Virus record (IMG/VR): IMGVR_UViG_3300021389_000093
Location: 1 to 31,369 of that record
From: a virus
DNA length: 31,369 bases
Strand: one strand, 5' to 3'
How positions within the stretch are numbered: the stretch's first letter is position 1; each line of letters starts with the position of its first letter. Both the position numbers and the translations under genes were made by a program. The notes below the pieces were generated by a model. It ran no database searches, had not been told where the DNA came from, and saw only the letters and a program-made list of their open reading frames with translations. Positions 1 to 7,980 of this stretch are shown here, in pieces.

Positions 1-310
1 CTACCCAAGATGAGTTAGAGTCTTGCCACTTGTATAAATAATCATGTCCAGATGTAGGTTTTCTACATGCAAATATACCATCGTCTAAGTTACCATTTAC
101 TGATACACCTAGTACAGCACCTGTACCTGGAACTGTACCATAGTCATTAGCATATCCACTAATACGACGATACCCGCCAGCTAGGGCAGGTTCATAATTA
201 ATCATACGTATAGCACTACCTGATAAGTTTGAAGCTTGGGTCAAGGGATCAACATTAGTGATCAACCCTCCAGAACAAACTGACAGGTATGTACTTAATC
301 TATCTGCCAT
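1..310 (-). CDS. Tail protein, N-terminal part (cut by window edge)
   Basis: The first 103 codons of a leftward gene run off the left end of the window. It starts at the ATG at 310-308, directly after the TAA of the upstream adaptor gene with no spacer, so translation is probably coupled. The protein starts MADRLSTYLSVCSGGLITN and continues through the segment INYEPALAGGYRRISGYAND, a pattern I remember from tail proteins of marine and T7-like podoviruses that are encoded after the head-tail adaptor. The position, last after capsid and adaptor, fits a tail tube or nozzle component. The rest of the gene, and so its size and domain content, is not visible. Confidence 0.72.
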   Translation of the reverse strand, partial: MADRLSTYLSVCSGGLITNVDPLTQASNLSGSAIRMINYEPALAGGYRRISGYANDYGTVPGTGAVLGVSVNGNLDDGIFACRKPTSGHDYLYKWQDSNSSWV

Positions 311-1021
311 TTAGCCAAAACTCTTAGTTATTACATTAGAACCTTTTGGTATTACAGTAGATAAAAGAGAGTCTTTACTATCTACAACAAGTCTTCTCAT
401 AGACTTAATACCTACCTTAAACTTGTCCTTGTGTAGTTGTGCTGATTGTTCATTAGATCTAAAATACATAAGGTACATCATAGCACCGTCAATAATAACA
501 TGTTTAAACCTATCAGGTATAATACATACATCAGTACTTAAAGATAAATCTGCTGGGAACTTCCAGTATTTATACTCAATAACATAAGCTAGATCAGGTA
601 CTGGGGTAACACCAAACTTTTCTTCTTGTGTCTTATAAACATTCAAGGGTTTTGTATATCCACCTGTACCAGAAGTATCATCATCAGCTCTACGAGTTGA
701 TAGATACTGTTCATATGATAATGGTTTTAAAACACCTGGGTCTGTTGTATTTGTATTCTTTAAGTAGAAAGATTCCCAATCAGCTTTTGAATAGTCTGAT
801 GGAAAATCATAAGTCTTTATACCTACTGATAATGTTTGTTCATAGGTTACTAACGTGAAGGGCCACTCTTGAGCCTCTTGTAGTATTTCACGTATAGAAG
901 AATTAATAGAATCTTTTGCTAGTGACTGTACGTTCTTAGTTGTTGCAAAGTCTACTTCACTAATCTCGACCTCGTTAAGACGACGAAGTAATTCATTCAC
1001 TAGGTTTATATAAGTCGCCAT
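311..1021 (-). CDS. Head-tail adaptor / connector protein
   Basis: A 236-aa soluble protein. The N-terminus (MATYINLVNELLRRLNEV) is a predicted helix, followed by a segment with EILQEAQEWPFTLVTYEQTL and a beta-rich middle. This resembles the small adaptor proteins (T7 gp11 or P22 gp4 type) that dock under the portal ring and receive the tail. Its place between the major capsid gene and a tail gene supports this. A Shine-Dalgarno-like TAGGA lies about 5 nt before the ATG. A hairpin lies in the 67-nt gap separating it from the capsid gene. The family assignment is from resemblance and gene order; I see no catalytic motif. Confidence 0.68.
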   Translation of the reverse strand: MATYINLVNELLRRLNEVEISEVDFATTKNVQSLAKDSINSSIREILQEAQEWPFTLVTYEQTLSVGIKTYDFPSDYSKADWESFYLKNTNTTDPGVLKPLSYEQYLSTRRADDDTSGTGGYTKPLNVYKTQEEKFGVTPVPDLAYVIEYKYWKFPADLSLSTDVCIIPDRFKHVIIDGAMMYLMYFRSNEQSAQLHKDKFKVGIKSMRRLVVDSKDSLLSTVIPKGSNVITKSFG

Positions 1022-1049
1022 GTCATTTCCTACGAGATTTTAAATGTAT

Positions 1050-1082
1050 ATAAAGGGGCTAACACTAGGCCAGCCCCCTTAA
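1050..1082 (-). terminator. Hairpin after the major capsid gene (possible weak terminator)
   Basis: In the gap after the capsid stop, AAGGGGCT (1053-1060) pairs with AGCCCCCTT (1072-1080; one C bulged) around an 11-nt loop. In the leftward RNA the stem is followed by TTTATAT, a short and interrupted U tract. It could be a partial terminator that sets a high capsid to low adaptor ratio, or a processing site. Confidence 0.5.
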
Positions 1083-1088
1083 GTTATT

Positions 1089-2162
1089 TTATGCTAAGTT
1101 ATATTTAGCTGTTACCAACGCTTCTGGACGTAAGATTTTGCGTCCGTAAAGATGCATACCACGGCAGATGTCAGCGAATGAATCTGGATCACGGTATGTT
1201 TCTGTTTTGTTGATTTGCTCTGCAGTTGCTACAGCTGAGTCATGACCAGCTACGATAACACCGTAGTTAGCATTTTGGTTAGCTGTGTTTGTAGTTCCTG
1301 CACCAGTACCTACTGATGGTAAGTTACTTGAAGTATATACACGGAAGCCGTGGAAGTTGTTCAAGACTAGACCGTTACGTAATCCACCTGACTCACCGAA
1401 GTCTGCGTTAAACAGACGTGAATCTTCATCACGAAGGACTTCCATCATGATAGGATCAAGTACAAGCCACCTACCTGCAGTGTCTACTTGGTTCTGGTCT
1501 AACAAACGACCCATACGTGAAATCAACATTGCTGGTGATACGTATGCTGTCGGTAGAGCAGTTGCTCCTGGTAAACGTGCTGCAACTGGGATCGAGTGAT
1601 CACCTGCTGAAGTTGTAGTAATGTTTCCGAAGTCACTTTTCTTCAGCTTGTTAGCTGCAAGTAATTCGTCTGTACCAGCAGCTGTATTAGCTTTAGTACC
1701 ATTTACTACGTTGTTTACTGCACCTGCGTTAGCATGTAATGCAGCTTGCTTGTAACCACTTAAGTAACCCAATACTTCTTGGTCATGCTGATCAGCCAAG
1801 CGGAAAGCCGCACGGTTTGTAGCCATGTCCATGAAATTCACATGGGAGTGTGCTTCTTCGATATCGTCGATTTTAAATGCAAAGTAGTTTGCTTTATCAA
1901 CAACTAGAGAGAAGTCTGCGTCTGCTAAATCTTGAGCAGCAATGGTTGTACCACGAGCATAAGCTGATACGCTTACCTCAGGTTCTTTGATAATTTTAAC
2001 TGTATCACCTTGTGATGAAATTTCACCGAAGTAATCAGAGTTAGTTATGTCGCCACAAACTGTGGACTTGCGGAATGCAAGTTGTACTTTTTTTGAATAA
2101 ATTACGGAACTAAAGTTACCATTCGGTAAGTTTGTATATCCGCTTGCGGATGCAAATGCCAT
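1089..2162 (-). CDS. Major capsid protein
   Basis: A 357-aa protein in the canonical position directly after the scaffold gene. The start is well supported: AAGGAG lies 7 nt before the ATG. The N-terminal part (SVIYSKKVQLAFRKSTVC) and the segment QGDTVKIIKEPEVSVSAYA match the N-arm and E-loop style of HK97-fold capsid proteins of the P22/T7-like marine group. Further on, DMATNRAAFRLADQHDQEVL and a C-terminal YGVIVAGHDSAVATAEQI look like the spine helix and P-domain strands. It is the only gene here with its own strong promoter, a 245-nt leader and a downstream hairpin, which fits the need for hundreds of copies per virion. The fold is inferred from pattern, not from a search. Confidence 0.85.
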   Translation of the reverse strand: MAFASASGYTNLPNGNFSSVIYSKKVQLAFRKSTVCGDITNSDYFGEISSQGDTVKIIKEPEVSVSAYARGTTIAAQDLADADFSLVVDKANYFAFKIDDIEEAHSHVNFMDMATNRAAFRLADQHDQEVLGYLSGYKQAALHANAGAVNNVVNGTKANTAAGTDELLAANKLKKSDFGNITTTSAGDHSIPVAARLPGATALPTAYVSPAMLISRMGRLLDQNQVDTAGRWLVLDPIMMEVLRDEDSRLFNADFGESGGLRNGLVLNNFHGFRVYTSSNLPSVGTGAGTTNTANQNANYGVIVAGHDSAVATAEQINKTETYRDPDSFADICRGMHLYGRKILRPEALVTAKYNLA

Positions 2163-2196
2163 TATAATTCTCCTTGAATGTTTGGCTTATGATAAA

Positions 2197-2227
2197 GAGG
2201 TAAGTACGAGTTAAAGGTACATACCTC
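2197..2227 (-). promoter_or_regulatory. Stable hairpin in the capsid mRNA leader
   Basis: GAGGTA-a-GTAC (2197-2207) is the exact inverted repeat of GTAC-a-TACCTC (2217-2227). It forms a 10-bp stem with one internal mismatch and a 9-nt loop. It sits about 20 nt upstream of the Shine-Dalgarno of the capsid gene. It may keep the ribosome site open or protect the message. Confidence 0.6.
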
Positions 2228-2413
2228 AACTCAGAGAAACTAAACGTGAAGCAAAGAGGCTGATGGTTTTCTAGGGTGCGTTATGATAACAGTCGGCCAA
2301 CCATTATCTAAACGGGCCTATACTTAATCAGGTAGTTCTTATTTGTAGTTTAAGTTTTATTGGTTGTAGGCAAGAGAGGTAGTCCACAAGGGAGGCTCTT
2401 GTTCCTGCCGATA

Positions 2414-2441
2414 GTTATACTTCAGATAAACGTAATGTCAA
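2414..2441 (-). promoter_or_regulatory. Sigma70-like promoter for the major capsid gene
   Basis: On the minus strand TTGACA (2441-2436) and TATAAC (2419-2414) are 16 bp apart. The -10 continues as TATAACTA, shared with three other promoters in the window. The predicted start is near 2407, giving a leader of about 245 nt before the capsid ATG. The -35 lies directly after the scaffold stop codon. Confidence 0.72.
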
Positions 2442-2444
2442 CAC

Positions 2445-3386
2445 TTAACGTGCATTTCCTGAAATATCGTAGACAAATTTACCATTGCGCATAGCTTTGT
2501 TAATATTGTCTTGGTTTTCTTCAAATTCTTTACTAGACATTCTTGCTACATCAGACTCACGGATTTGTCCACCAGCCTCATCAGCGTCTACTTTAGTCTT
2601 TGAAGTTCTACTAACCATTGAAGCTGCTGCCTTTTTACCAGCTTTCTTAGCTTCTTTAGTTAATCCTTTGTCAACCTTATACAGGTCGATAACTCTAATT
2701 ACAGAACGGGGATCATCTGCATTCTCATAAACAGCATCTTGTACCCACTTAGGTTGTTCTTCTGCCCAGTCATGAAAACTATCTGACTCACGTATTGTAA
2801 TAAAATCTGAGTGAGACTCTAGTATAGTAGCCTCTGCTGACTTACGCATAGTTTCATCATTCATTTTATCTAGCTGTTGTAATCTTACCTCAGCTTTACT
2901 AAATAACTGTTGAGCTTTTTTAGCAGCTATAGTTTCTACTATACCAGCAATGTCAGGATGTTCAGATGCCCATGCTTCTATATCTTCATCAGACTTGGGT
3001 GGTATAATATTCTCACCCTTCATACGAGCTTCTAAGTCTTCAAACTTTTCTTGCCAGTCTTTTTCTTTCTCAGACATATGACGACGAAGATCACCATACC
3101 TTTTCTTAAAAGACTTTTCTTCTCGACTTAGCCCCTCATCAGACTCCGATGCTTCGGCTTCCTCTTTGGCTTCTTCTTGTTTGGAACTACTTGCATCCGA
3201 TACTTCGGTTGTCTCAGATCCTTCGCCATCGGGTTCTTCTTCAATGGTTTCACCACGAGCCTCTGCTTCTAAACGTTCTATTTCTTTTTCTTCAGCTTCC
3301 ATAGCTGCACGTTTTTTACTGTTGTTATAACCTCGGTCTATAAATCCTGCAGACTTTGGAGTTTCTACTATATCTAATTCTGGCAT
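2445..3386 (-). CDS. Capsid scaffolding protein
   Basis: A 313-aa, highly charged protein. Residues about 25-120 are mostly Glu, Lys, Ser and Arg with long predicted helices (for example LSREEKSFKKRYGDLRRHM), typical of scaffold coiled coils. The C-terminus is Lys/Arg-rich between residues 230 and 270 and ends MRNGKFVYDISGNAR; basic C-terminal helices of scaffolds usually contact the coat protein. It lies directly before the major capsid gene, the usual order for P22- and T7-like phages. Assignment is by composition and position; sequence identity among scaffolds is normally low. AAGGAT lies upstream of the ATG. Confidence 0.78.
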   Translation of the reverse strand: MPELDIVETPKSAGFIDRGYNNSKKRAAMEAEEKEIERLEAEARGETIEEEPDGEGSETTEVSDASSSKQEEAKEEAEASESDEGLSREEKSFKKRYGDLRRHMSEKEKDWQEKFEDLEARMKGENIIPPKSDEDIEAWASEHPDIAGIVETIAAKKAQQLFSKAEVRLQQLDKMNDETMRKSAEATILESHSDFITIRESDSFHDWAEEQPKWVQDAVYENADDPRSVIRVIDLYKVDKGLTKEAKKAGKKAAASMVSRTSKTKVDADEAGGQIRESDVARMSSKEFEENQDNINKAMRNGKFVYDISGNAR

Positions 3387-3408
3387 ATCCGTTATCCTTA
3401 TGTTGGGG

Positions 3409-3424
3409 TCAGCATAATTGCTGA
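3409..3424. repeat. Perfect inverted repeat between structural genes
   Basis: TCAGCA-taat-TGCTGA forms a 6-bp stem with a 4-nt loop in the 73-nt gap between the 741-aa virion protein and the scaffold gene. A second palindrome, ATACCT-tat-AGGTAT (3445-3459), abuts the stop codon of the 741-aa gene. They could be RNase processing or attenuation sites; no U tract follows in the leftward RNA. Confidence 0.4.
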
Positions 3425-3459
3425 GTAGCCTTATCGTTGTTTGGATACCTTATAGGTAT

Positions 3460-5685
3460 TTATTTTTTATTTGGTTTCTTCATTAGGCCGCCTTTAGCAA
3501 ATCCACCACTAAATTTCTTTCCTGGTGTATAACTTTTAACTTTACTAGCTGTAAAATCATTAGCAGATTTTTTTGCTTCTTGTCGTTGTTTTAAAGCACT
3601 CTTATAACCTGTTTGACCTGCTGACTTTTCGTTACTATCTTTACGTCCTGTAGTAGCTACACCTTTTGTTGCAACTGCTGATTGAGCTGCTGTAACTTTA
3701 TTACTATCGCTTTCACGTTTTTGTTCAGCTGCTATTTTTTTCTTTTGCGTATCTGATAATTTTATACTACCACCGCCAGAAGTTGTAGAAGTAGGAGTTA
3801 TCTCTATTTCACTTCTAAGTTTTTTATTATTTGCATCTATAGCTGCTTTAAGTTCATCTTTTTTAGATTGAGGCATGTTCTGTAAGTCAGCCACACTATG
3901 AAAACCATTACCTCTAGTTCCTTCCACATCATCAAGAAAACCTTTACCCATGATCTGATTTACTAATGTTATAGTATAACCTTCGCCATTTTGAGTGTCA
4001 GCAAAAGCTTTTTGATCTTCAGTCATATTAGCTTTATAAGACTCTCCAGCTTTAACTGCAGATGCAGCTGACACTGTATCACCAATTAAGTTTGCTATAT
4101 TTTCCATAGCTTTAATTTTATTAACTGTTGCTTTTCTTTCCATCTTTTGACCAATAATCATAGCTGGACCCCACCCTGGAATAGCAACACCTAAACCTTT
4201 AGCTAAACCACTTATTTTTTCTTGGGGTTTAGATAACTCTTTCATGTAAGCATCAAAGTCTTTTGGGTTAGACCAATCTAATTGTTCAGTTGCTTGGACT
4301 CTCCAACCTTTTTCAACGTAAGGTGTAGACATTTCAGTACCACCTATACCATCCATATTATCTTTATCTCTAGTAGGTTCTAATTCAGGCACACAGCTAT
4401 TTGATTCTTCATCATATACTGTACCTGGAGCACATACTGGAGTTGTAGAAGCTACAGGAGCTACAGGAGCTTTTTCTACTTCTTCAGGCGATTTAGGTAC
4501 ACCTGGACCTTGATAGAAGTAAGATCCACCTGGAATACCATACATAGAAGATATAGATGTAGGTGAAGTAATATAAGATTGATTTTGAGTATTAGTTGTA
4601 TTTAAACTATTAGGTTGAATTGTTGTACCTAAACCTGTCATAGATAGTGGATCTAAGTAAGTACCCTCAGCAGCCTTAATTGGTGCTTGATTGGTTACTG
4701 GATTAGTTGTTTGAGCAGGAGCATTCTGTGCTTGCATTTGTGTTGGTTGATTAGTAGCTGGAGTACGATTAATAGTAATGCCACGTTTAGCTAACTCATC
4801 CATAATTCCAGGATTGTTCTTAGTCATCTGCATAAACTGACCAATAACTTGATCTACACGAGTTGGATCATTGTAAGGAGATTGAGCCATACCACCAGTA
4901 GCAAAACCTACAGTCATGCCACTTTCGTTTAACTTTTTATTTACTAAAGGATCATTCATGGCAGTGTAAGCCATCTTATCCATAAGACCGCCATTAGCTA
5001 CACCAGTCCTCATCATCTGTTCAAGACCAGCTAGATCAGCTTCAGTCATACCTTTATTAGGTTCAACTGGCTCACCACCTATCCTACCATCTTGTTCCAT
5101 TTCACGTAAGCCCATCTTGGCTTCCATTCGCATATCTTCAAATACTTTTACACCAAAGTATCTTACGACATCAGCAGGTACTACATACTCACCTTCAGAC
5201 AACTGAGCTGGTATATCGTCACGGACTTCACTTGCAAGAGAACCTGAAGGTATTTCGTTACCTGATACAGGATCACGATTCATTCCGTCATCTGCAATAC
5301 CGCCTTCTTCAAACATACTCATTTGTCTGTTCATCGTACTTCCACCTTTTGCCATTCCTAATTTTTCTTTTGTAGCACCACCATCTTTACTACGATTAAT
5401 AGCTGCATTTACAGCAGACTCTATATTCTTATACCTTGGAAACTTAATTCCAGTTTCTTTTTCATACCTATATGCGGCATTCCAGGCTCTATCACTGTTG
5501 TCTTTACCACCAAGAAATACAGGCTCTTTAGTTTCTTTATCATACCAAATAGTAGGTATGTTCCAAGCACTACCTTCAGGTGAAGGTTCAGAGGCTAAAT
5601 ATTCTGTAGCTTTCATACCACCTACAGTATCTATAGGTTCATGTTTTTCTGGATCAAACGGTTCAATGTTTAACTTTTTATCCAT
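3460..5685 (-). CDS. Large putative virion protein (marine phage family)
   Basis: A 741-aa protein between the portal/small gene and the scaffold. Residues about 40-110 hold a compact domain (IPTIWYDKETKEPVFLGGKD, then RYEKETGIKFPRYKNIESA). Residues about 160-205 carry DDIPAQLSEGEYVVPADVVR and later DGRIGGEPV, which I remember from uncharacterised structural proteins of many marine podoviruses and cyanophages. The middle is Asn/Gln/Thr/Pro-rich and probably disordered, a short hydrophobic stretch lies near GLAKGLGVAIPGWGPAMIIG, and the C-terminus is Lys-rich and ends GGFAKGGLMKKPNKK. This could be an ejected internal protein, but no enzymatic motif is visible. Function is not established. Confidence 0.66.
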   Translation of the reverse strand: MDKKLNIEPFDPEKHEPIDTVGGMKATEYLASEPSPEGSAWNIPTIWYDKETKEPVFLGGKDNSDRAWNAAYRYEKETGIKFPRYKNIESAVNAAINRSKDGGATKEKLGMAKGGSTMNRQMSMFEEGGIADDGMNRDPVSGNEIPSGSLASEVRDDIPAQLSEGEYVVPADVVRYFGVKVFEDMRMEAKMGLREMEQDGRIGGEPVEPNKGMTEADLAGLEQMMRTGVANGGLMDKMAYTAMNDPLVNKKLNESGMTVGFATGGMAQSPYNDPTRVDQVIGQFMQMTKNNPGIMDELAKRGITINRTPATNQPTQMQAQNAPAQTTNPVTNQAPIKAAEGTYLDPLSMTGLGTTIQPNSLNTTNTQNQSYITSPTSISSMYGIPGGSYFYQGPGVPKSPEEVEKAPVAPVASTTPVCAPGTVYDEESNSCVPELEPTRDKDNMDGIGGTEMSTPYVEKGWRVQATEQLDWSNPKDFDAYMKELSKPQEKISGLAKGLGVAIPGWGPAMIIGQKMERKATVNKIKAMENIANLIGDTVSAASAVKAGESYKANMTEDQKAFADTQNGEGYTITLVNQIMGKGFLDDVEGTRGNGFHSVADLQNMPQSKKDELKAAIDANNKKLRSEIEITPTSTTSGGGSIKLSDTQKKKIAAEQKRESDSNKVTAAQSAVATKGVATTGRKDSNEKSAGQTGYKSALKQRQEAKKSANDFTASKVKSYTPGKKFSGGFAKGGLMKKPNKK

Positions 5686-5869
5686 TTACCTGATCTCTCA
5701 ACTGTTTCATTTTACGTAGAGCAAATGCTTGACCTTGTAGTCTATACAGATCCTCTGCCCTAGTAGATTGTTCCATTACTCTGTGTACCTCTGAGATTCT
5801 TTTATCTACTTCTTCTAGAAAAGAATCCCATAGGACTTTATCGTTTACTAAAGGCTTTAGGTTATTCAT
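5678..5869 (-). CDS. Small conserved protein downstream of portal
   Basis: A 63-aa, largely helical protein containing WDSFLEEVDKRISEVHRVME and ALRKMKQLRDQ. It overlaps the portal gene by 4 nt (ATGA) at its start and the next gene by 8 nt at its end, so it is translated as part of the head operon. I remember similar short proteins beside portal genes of marine phages, without known function. A role in head assembly or as a minor virion protein is inference from position only. Confidence 0.6.
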   Translation of the reverse strand: MNNLKPLVNDKVLWDSFLEEVDKRISEVHRVMEQSTRAEDLYRLQGQAFALRKMKQLRDQVNG

Positions 5870-7971
5870 GCAGCACCTTGTCCAGTATTAGCTGAGAACC
5901 CAGGTTCACCTGGAGTAGGCACTGAGCCTGTCCCTATAGTACCGCCACCAGCTCCTGTAGGATCTCCTGCTTGTGCCCCTGCTGGACCACCTTGAGGCTG
6001 TCCTGGAGCTTGTGGTTGAGGCTCAGGAGGATTAGCTTCCTGCCACTTCTTAAGCATCTCTGCTTGTACTGTAGCATCAGACATTGAATTAACTAATTTA
6101 TCAGGATCAAGTTCCATAGACTTAGCTATCTCACGAATAATATAATCCATCTTAGCAAACGGGGCTAGTACTGGGTTTTGTACAACTTGTAAGAACTGCA
6201 TTAGTCGTTGACTACGTACTTCATTAGCCATTAAGCTTTCTGTACCACGAGCCTTAACATCAAGATCACCTTTGATATCTTCATCATAATCAAACTGCAT
6301 ATTGAAGTTAAAGAATGCTTTAGCTAGAGGGCCAAGTAGGTAGTCATCTACATTCTTAACTACATTACGAATACTTCCGTTAGCCGCAGACATAAGCATT
6401 GAGATACCAGAAGCTGTACGACCTACACCTGATACACCTGTTTGACCATGTGCAAAAGAAGGAAAACCTGTTGATTCATCTGACAGTACACGAGCTTTGT
6501 CAAACATCTGCATGTTTTCATTAGAAACATTCGGAAACTTAGTTCCAAAGATAGCCTGTCCAGGTGCACCTCCCTGTCTCCTAAACACTTTGCCAGGGTA
6601 AACAGATAGGTCTTGGCCAGGAGTAAGGTTAGTTTCATCAACCTCTATGATCATATTACCAGATAATGCAGCATTGTCAACAGCCATTCTCATGAAACCA
6701 TTCATAAGAGTTTGAGTATCATCCATATTTTCTGCAATACCTACACCAAATAAACTATAAGGACTTACTTCGTAAGGTACAGCATAGTATGGTATAAGTG
6801 TAGGTGTAAACGGATTCATTACTAGACGTAACACTTGACCGTTACAAATCCATATGTTTACTGAGACTTGATCTAAATCTTTAAGGTCACTTGGTATATC
6901 TACATCATGTCCTTCTAGGACTTCTGTATCTACATTACCCCAAAATTCTAAGACTTCATAACGTTCTGCTTTAGCTTCGTTAGAGTCATCTTCCATAGCC
7001 TGTTCCCACCACTCTTTAGTGTAGGACTCACCCATGTTTACTGCTGTATCTATAGCATTTTTACGGAAGAAAGGTCTACGTTTAAGTGCACGTATTTGAG
7101 TACGTGACATCTTATGACGTTCTATTATATATTCTGCTTCATCCATATTAGCTGCATCTGGGTCAGGATAAAAATTCCATATAGATACAGATGAGGTTTG
7201 AGGTACTGTTTTAATTAGAGGTGTATATTCACCTTCTTCGTATTTAGGGTATTCTTTATCTACAGCAAATGGGCCTTTCATAACTCCTGTACCAAATAAA
7301 GCACATTCAAAGGCGGCAACTCTTAGTTGTTTGTTTGCATTAGATTCTTCTAACTGATCATGGATTTTCTTTTCCATTTTCTTTGCAGAAATCATAGCAG
7401 GGTGTATAGTAATCTCAGTAGCAGTTCTACCGTTACCTTCTTCAAGTATATCAGCTACAGGTGCTAATTTACTTTTAGAACCTGCTAAACGTTCTTGTAA
7501 ATCTATTACAGTTTCACCTGGACGTAACTGCATATCTTCTGCACCAAACTCTTCTTTGGCTTTACGCATATCATCATTAGATTCAAAGAATACTGAATCA
7601 GCCACACCTTCAGGTAGAGTGGTAGGATCAACTGTTACTGGAAACTTACTGTTACCAAATAGTACATCTACTATCTGACCATAAGCAGCTAATACTTTAG
7701 TCTTAGTAACTTTGACAAATACCCTAGACTTTTCTGTAGAAGTAAACTGTACATCTGGTCCATATAAACCACGATAATTACGATAGGCTTGTACCCAACG
7801 TTTTTCTTCAGTCTCACGAGCCGTGGAAGCTTTAGTATAATGATCTTGCACTAAACCAACTACAGTTCCTGAAAGTGGATCAGAATAATTATCTTCATCC
7901 ATGTCTTCTATAGCATTAGCCTCTACGGAGTCCATTGCCATTTCATTTTCAAAGAATTCATCTTCTTCCAT
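5866..7971 (-). CDS. Portal protein
   Basis: A 701-aa protein directly after the large terminase gene, in the order TerL-portal-scaffold-capsid. The N-terminus is very acidic; then come RWVQAYRNYRGLYGPDVQF, the long segment through WNFYPDPDAANMDEAEYIIERH, and an alpha-helical middle typical of the stem and wing of P22-like portal rings. The length is close to P22 gp1 and larger than T7-type portals. Residues from about 645 onward are a Pro/Gln/Gly/Ala-rich tail that is probably disordered or forms a barrel extension. AAGGA precedes the ATG by a few nt. Confidence 0.85.
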   Translation of the reverse strand: MEEDEFFENEMAMDSVEANAIEDMDEDNYSDPLSGTVVGLVQDHYTKASTARETEEKRWVQAYRNYRGLYGPDVQFTSTEKSRVFVKVTKTKVLAAYGQIVDVLFGNSKFPVTVDPTTLPEGVADSVFFESNDDMRKAKEEFGAEDMQLRPGETVIDLQERLAGSKSKLAPVADILEEGNGRTATEITIHPAMISAKKMEKKIHDQLEESNANKQLRVAAFECALFGTGVMKGPFAVDKEYPKYEEGEYTPLIKTVPQTSSVSIWNFYPDPDAANMDEAEYIIERHKMSRTQIRALKRRPFFRKNAIDTAVNMGESYTKEWWEQAMEDDSNEAKAERYEVLEFWGNVDTEVLEGHDVDIPSDLKDLDQVSVNIWICNGQVLRLVMNPFTPTLIPYYAVPYEVSPYSLFGVGIAENMDDTQTLMNGFMRMAVDNAALSGNMIIEVDETNLTPGQDLSVYPGKVFRRQGGAPGQAIFGTKFPNVSNENMQMFDKARVLSDESTGFPSFAHGQTGVSGVGRTASGISMLMSAANGSIRNVVKNVDDYLLGPLAKAFFNFNMQFDYDEDIKGDLDVKARGTESLMANEVRSQRLMQFLQVVQNPVLAPFAKMDYIIREIAKSMELDPDKLVNSMSDATVQAEMLKKWQEANPPEPQPQAPGQPQGGPAGAQAGDPTGAGGGTIGTGSVPTPGEPGFSANTGQGAA

Positions 7972-7980
7972 TGCTTTTCC

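Noticed and set aside
2163-2444. Small gene in the capsid leader
   Set aside because: Only frames of under ten codons were seen, without ribosome sites.
3445-3472. Terminator-like hairpin followed by T-rich DNA on the plus strand
   Set aside because: No plus-strand gene lies upstream, and in the leftward RNA no U tract follows.
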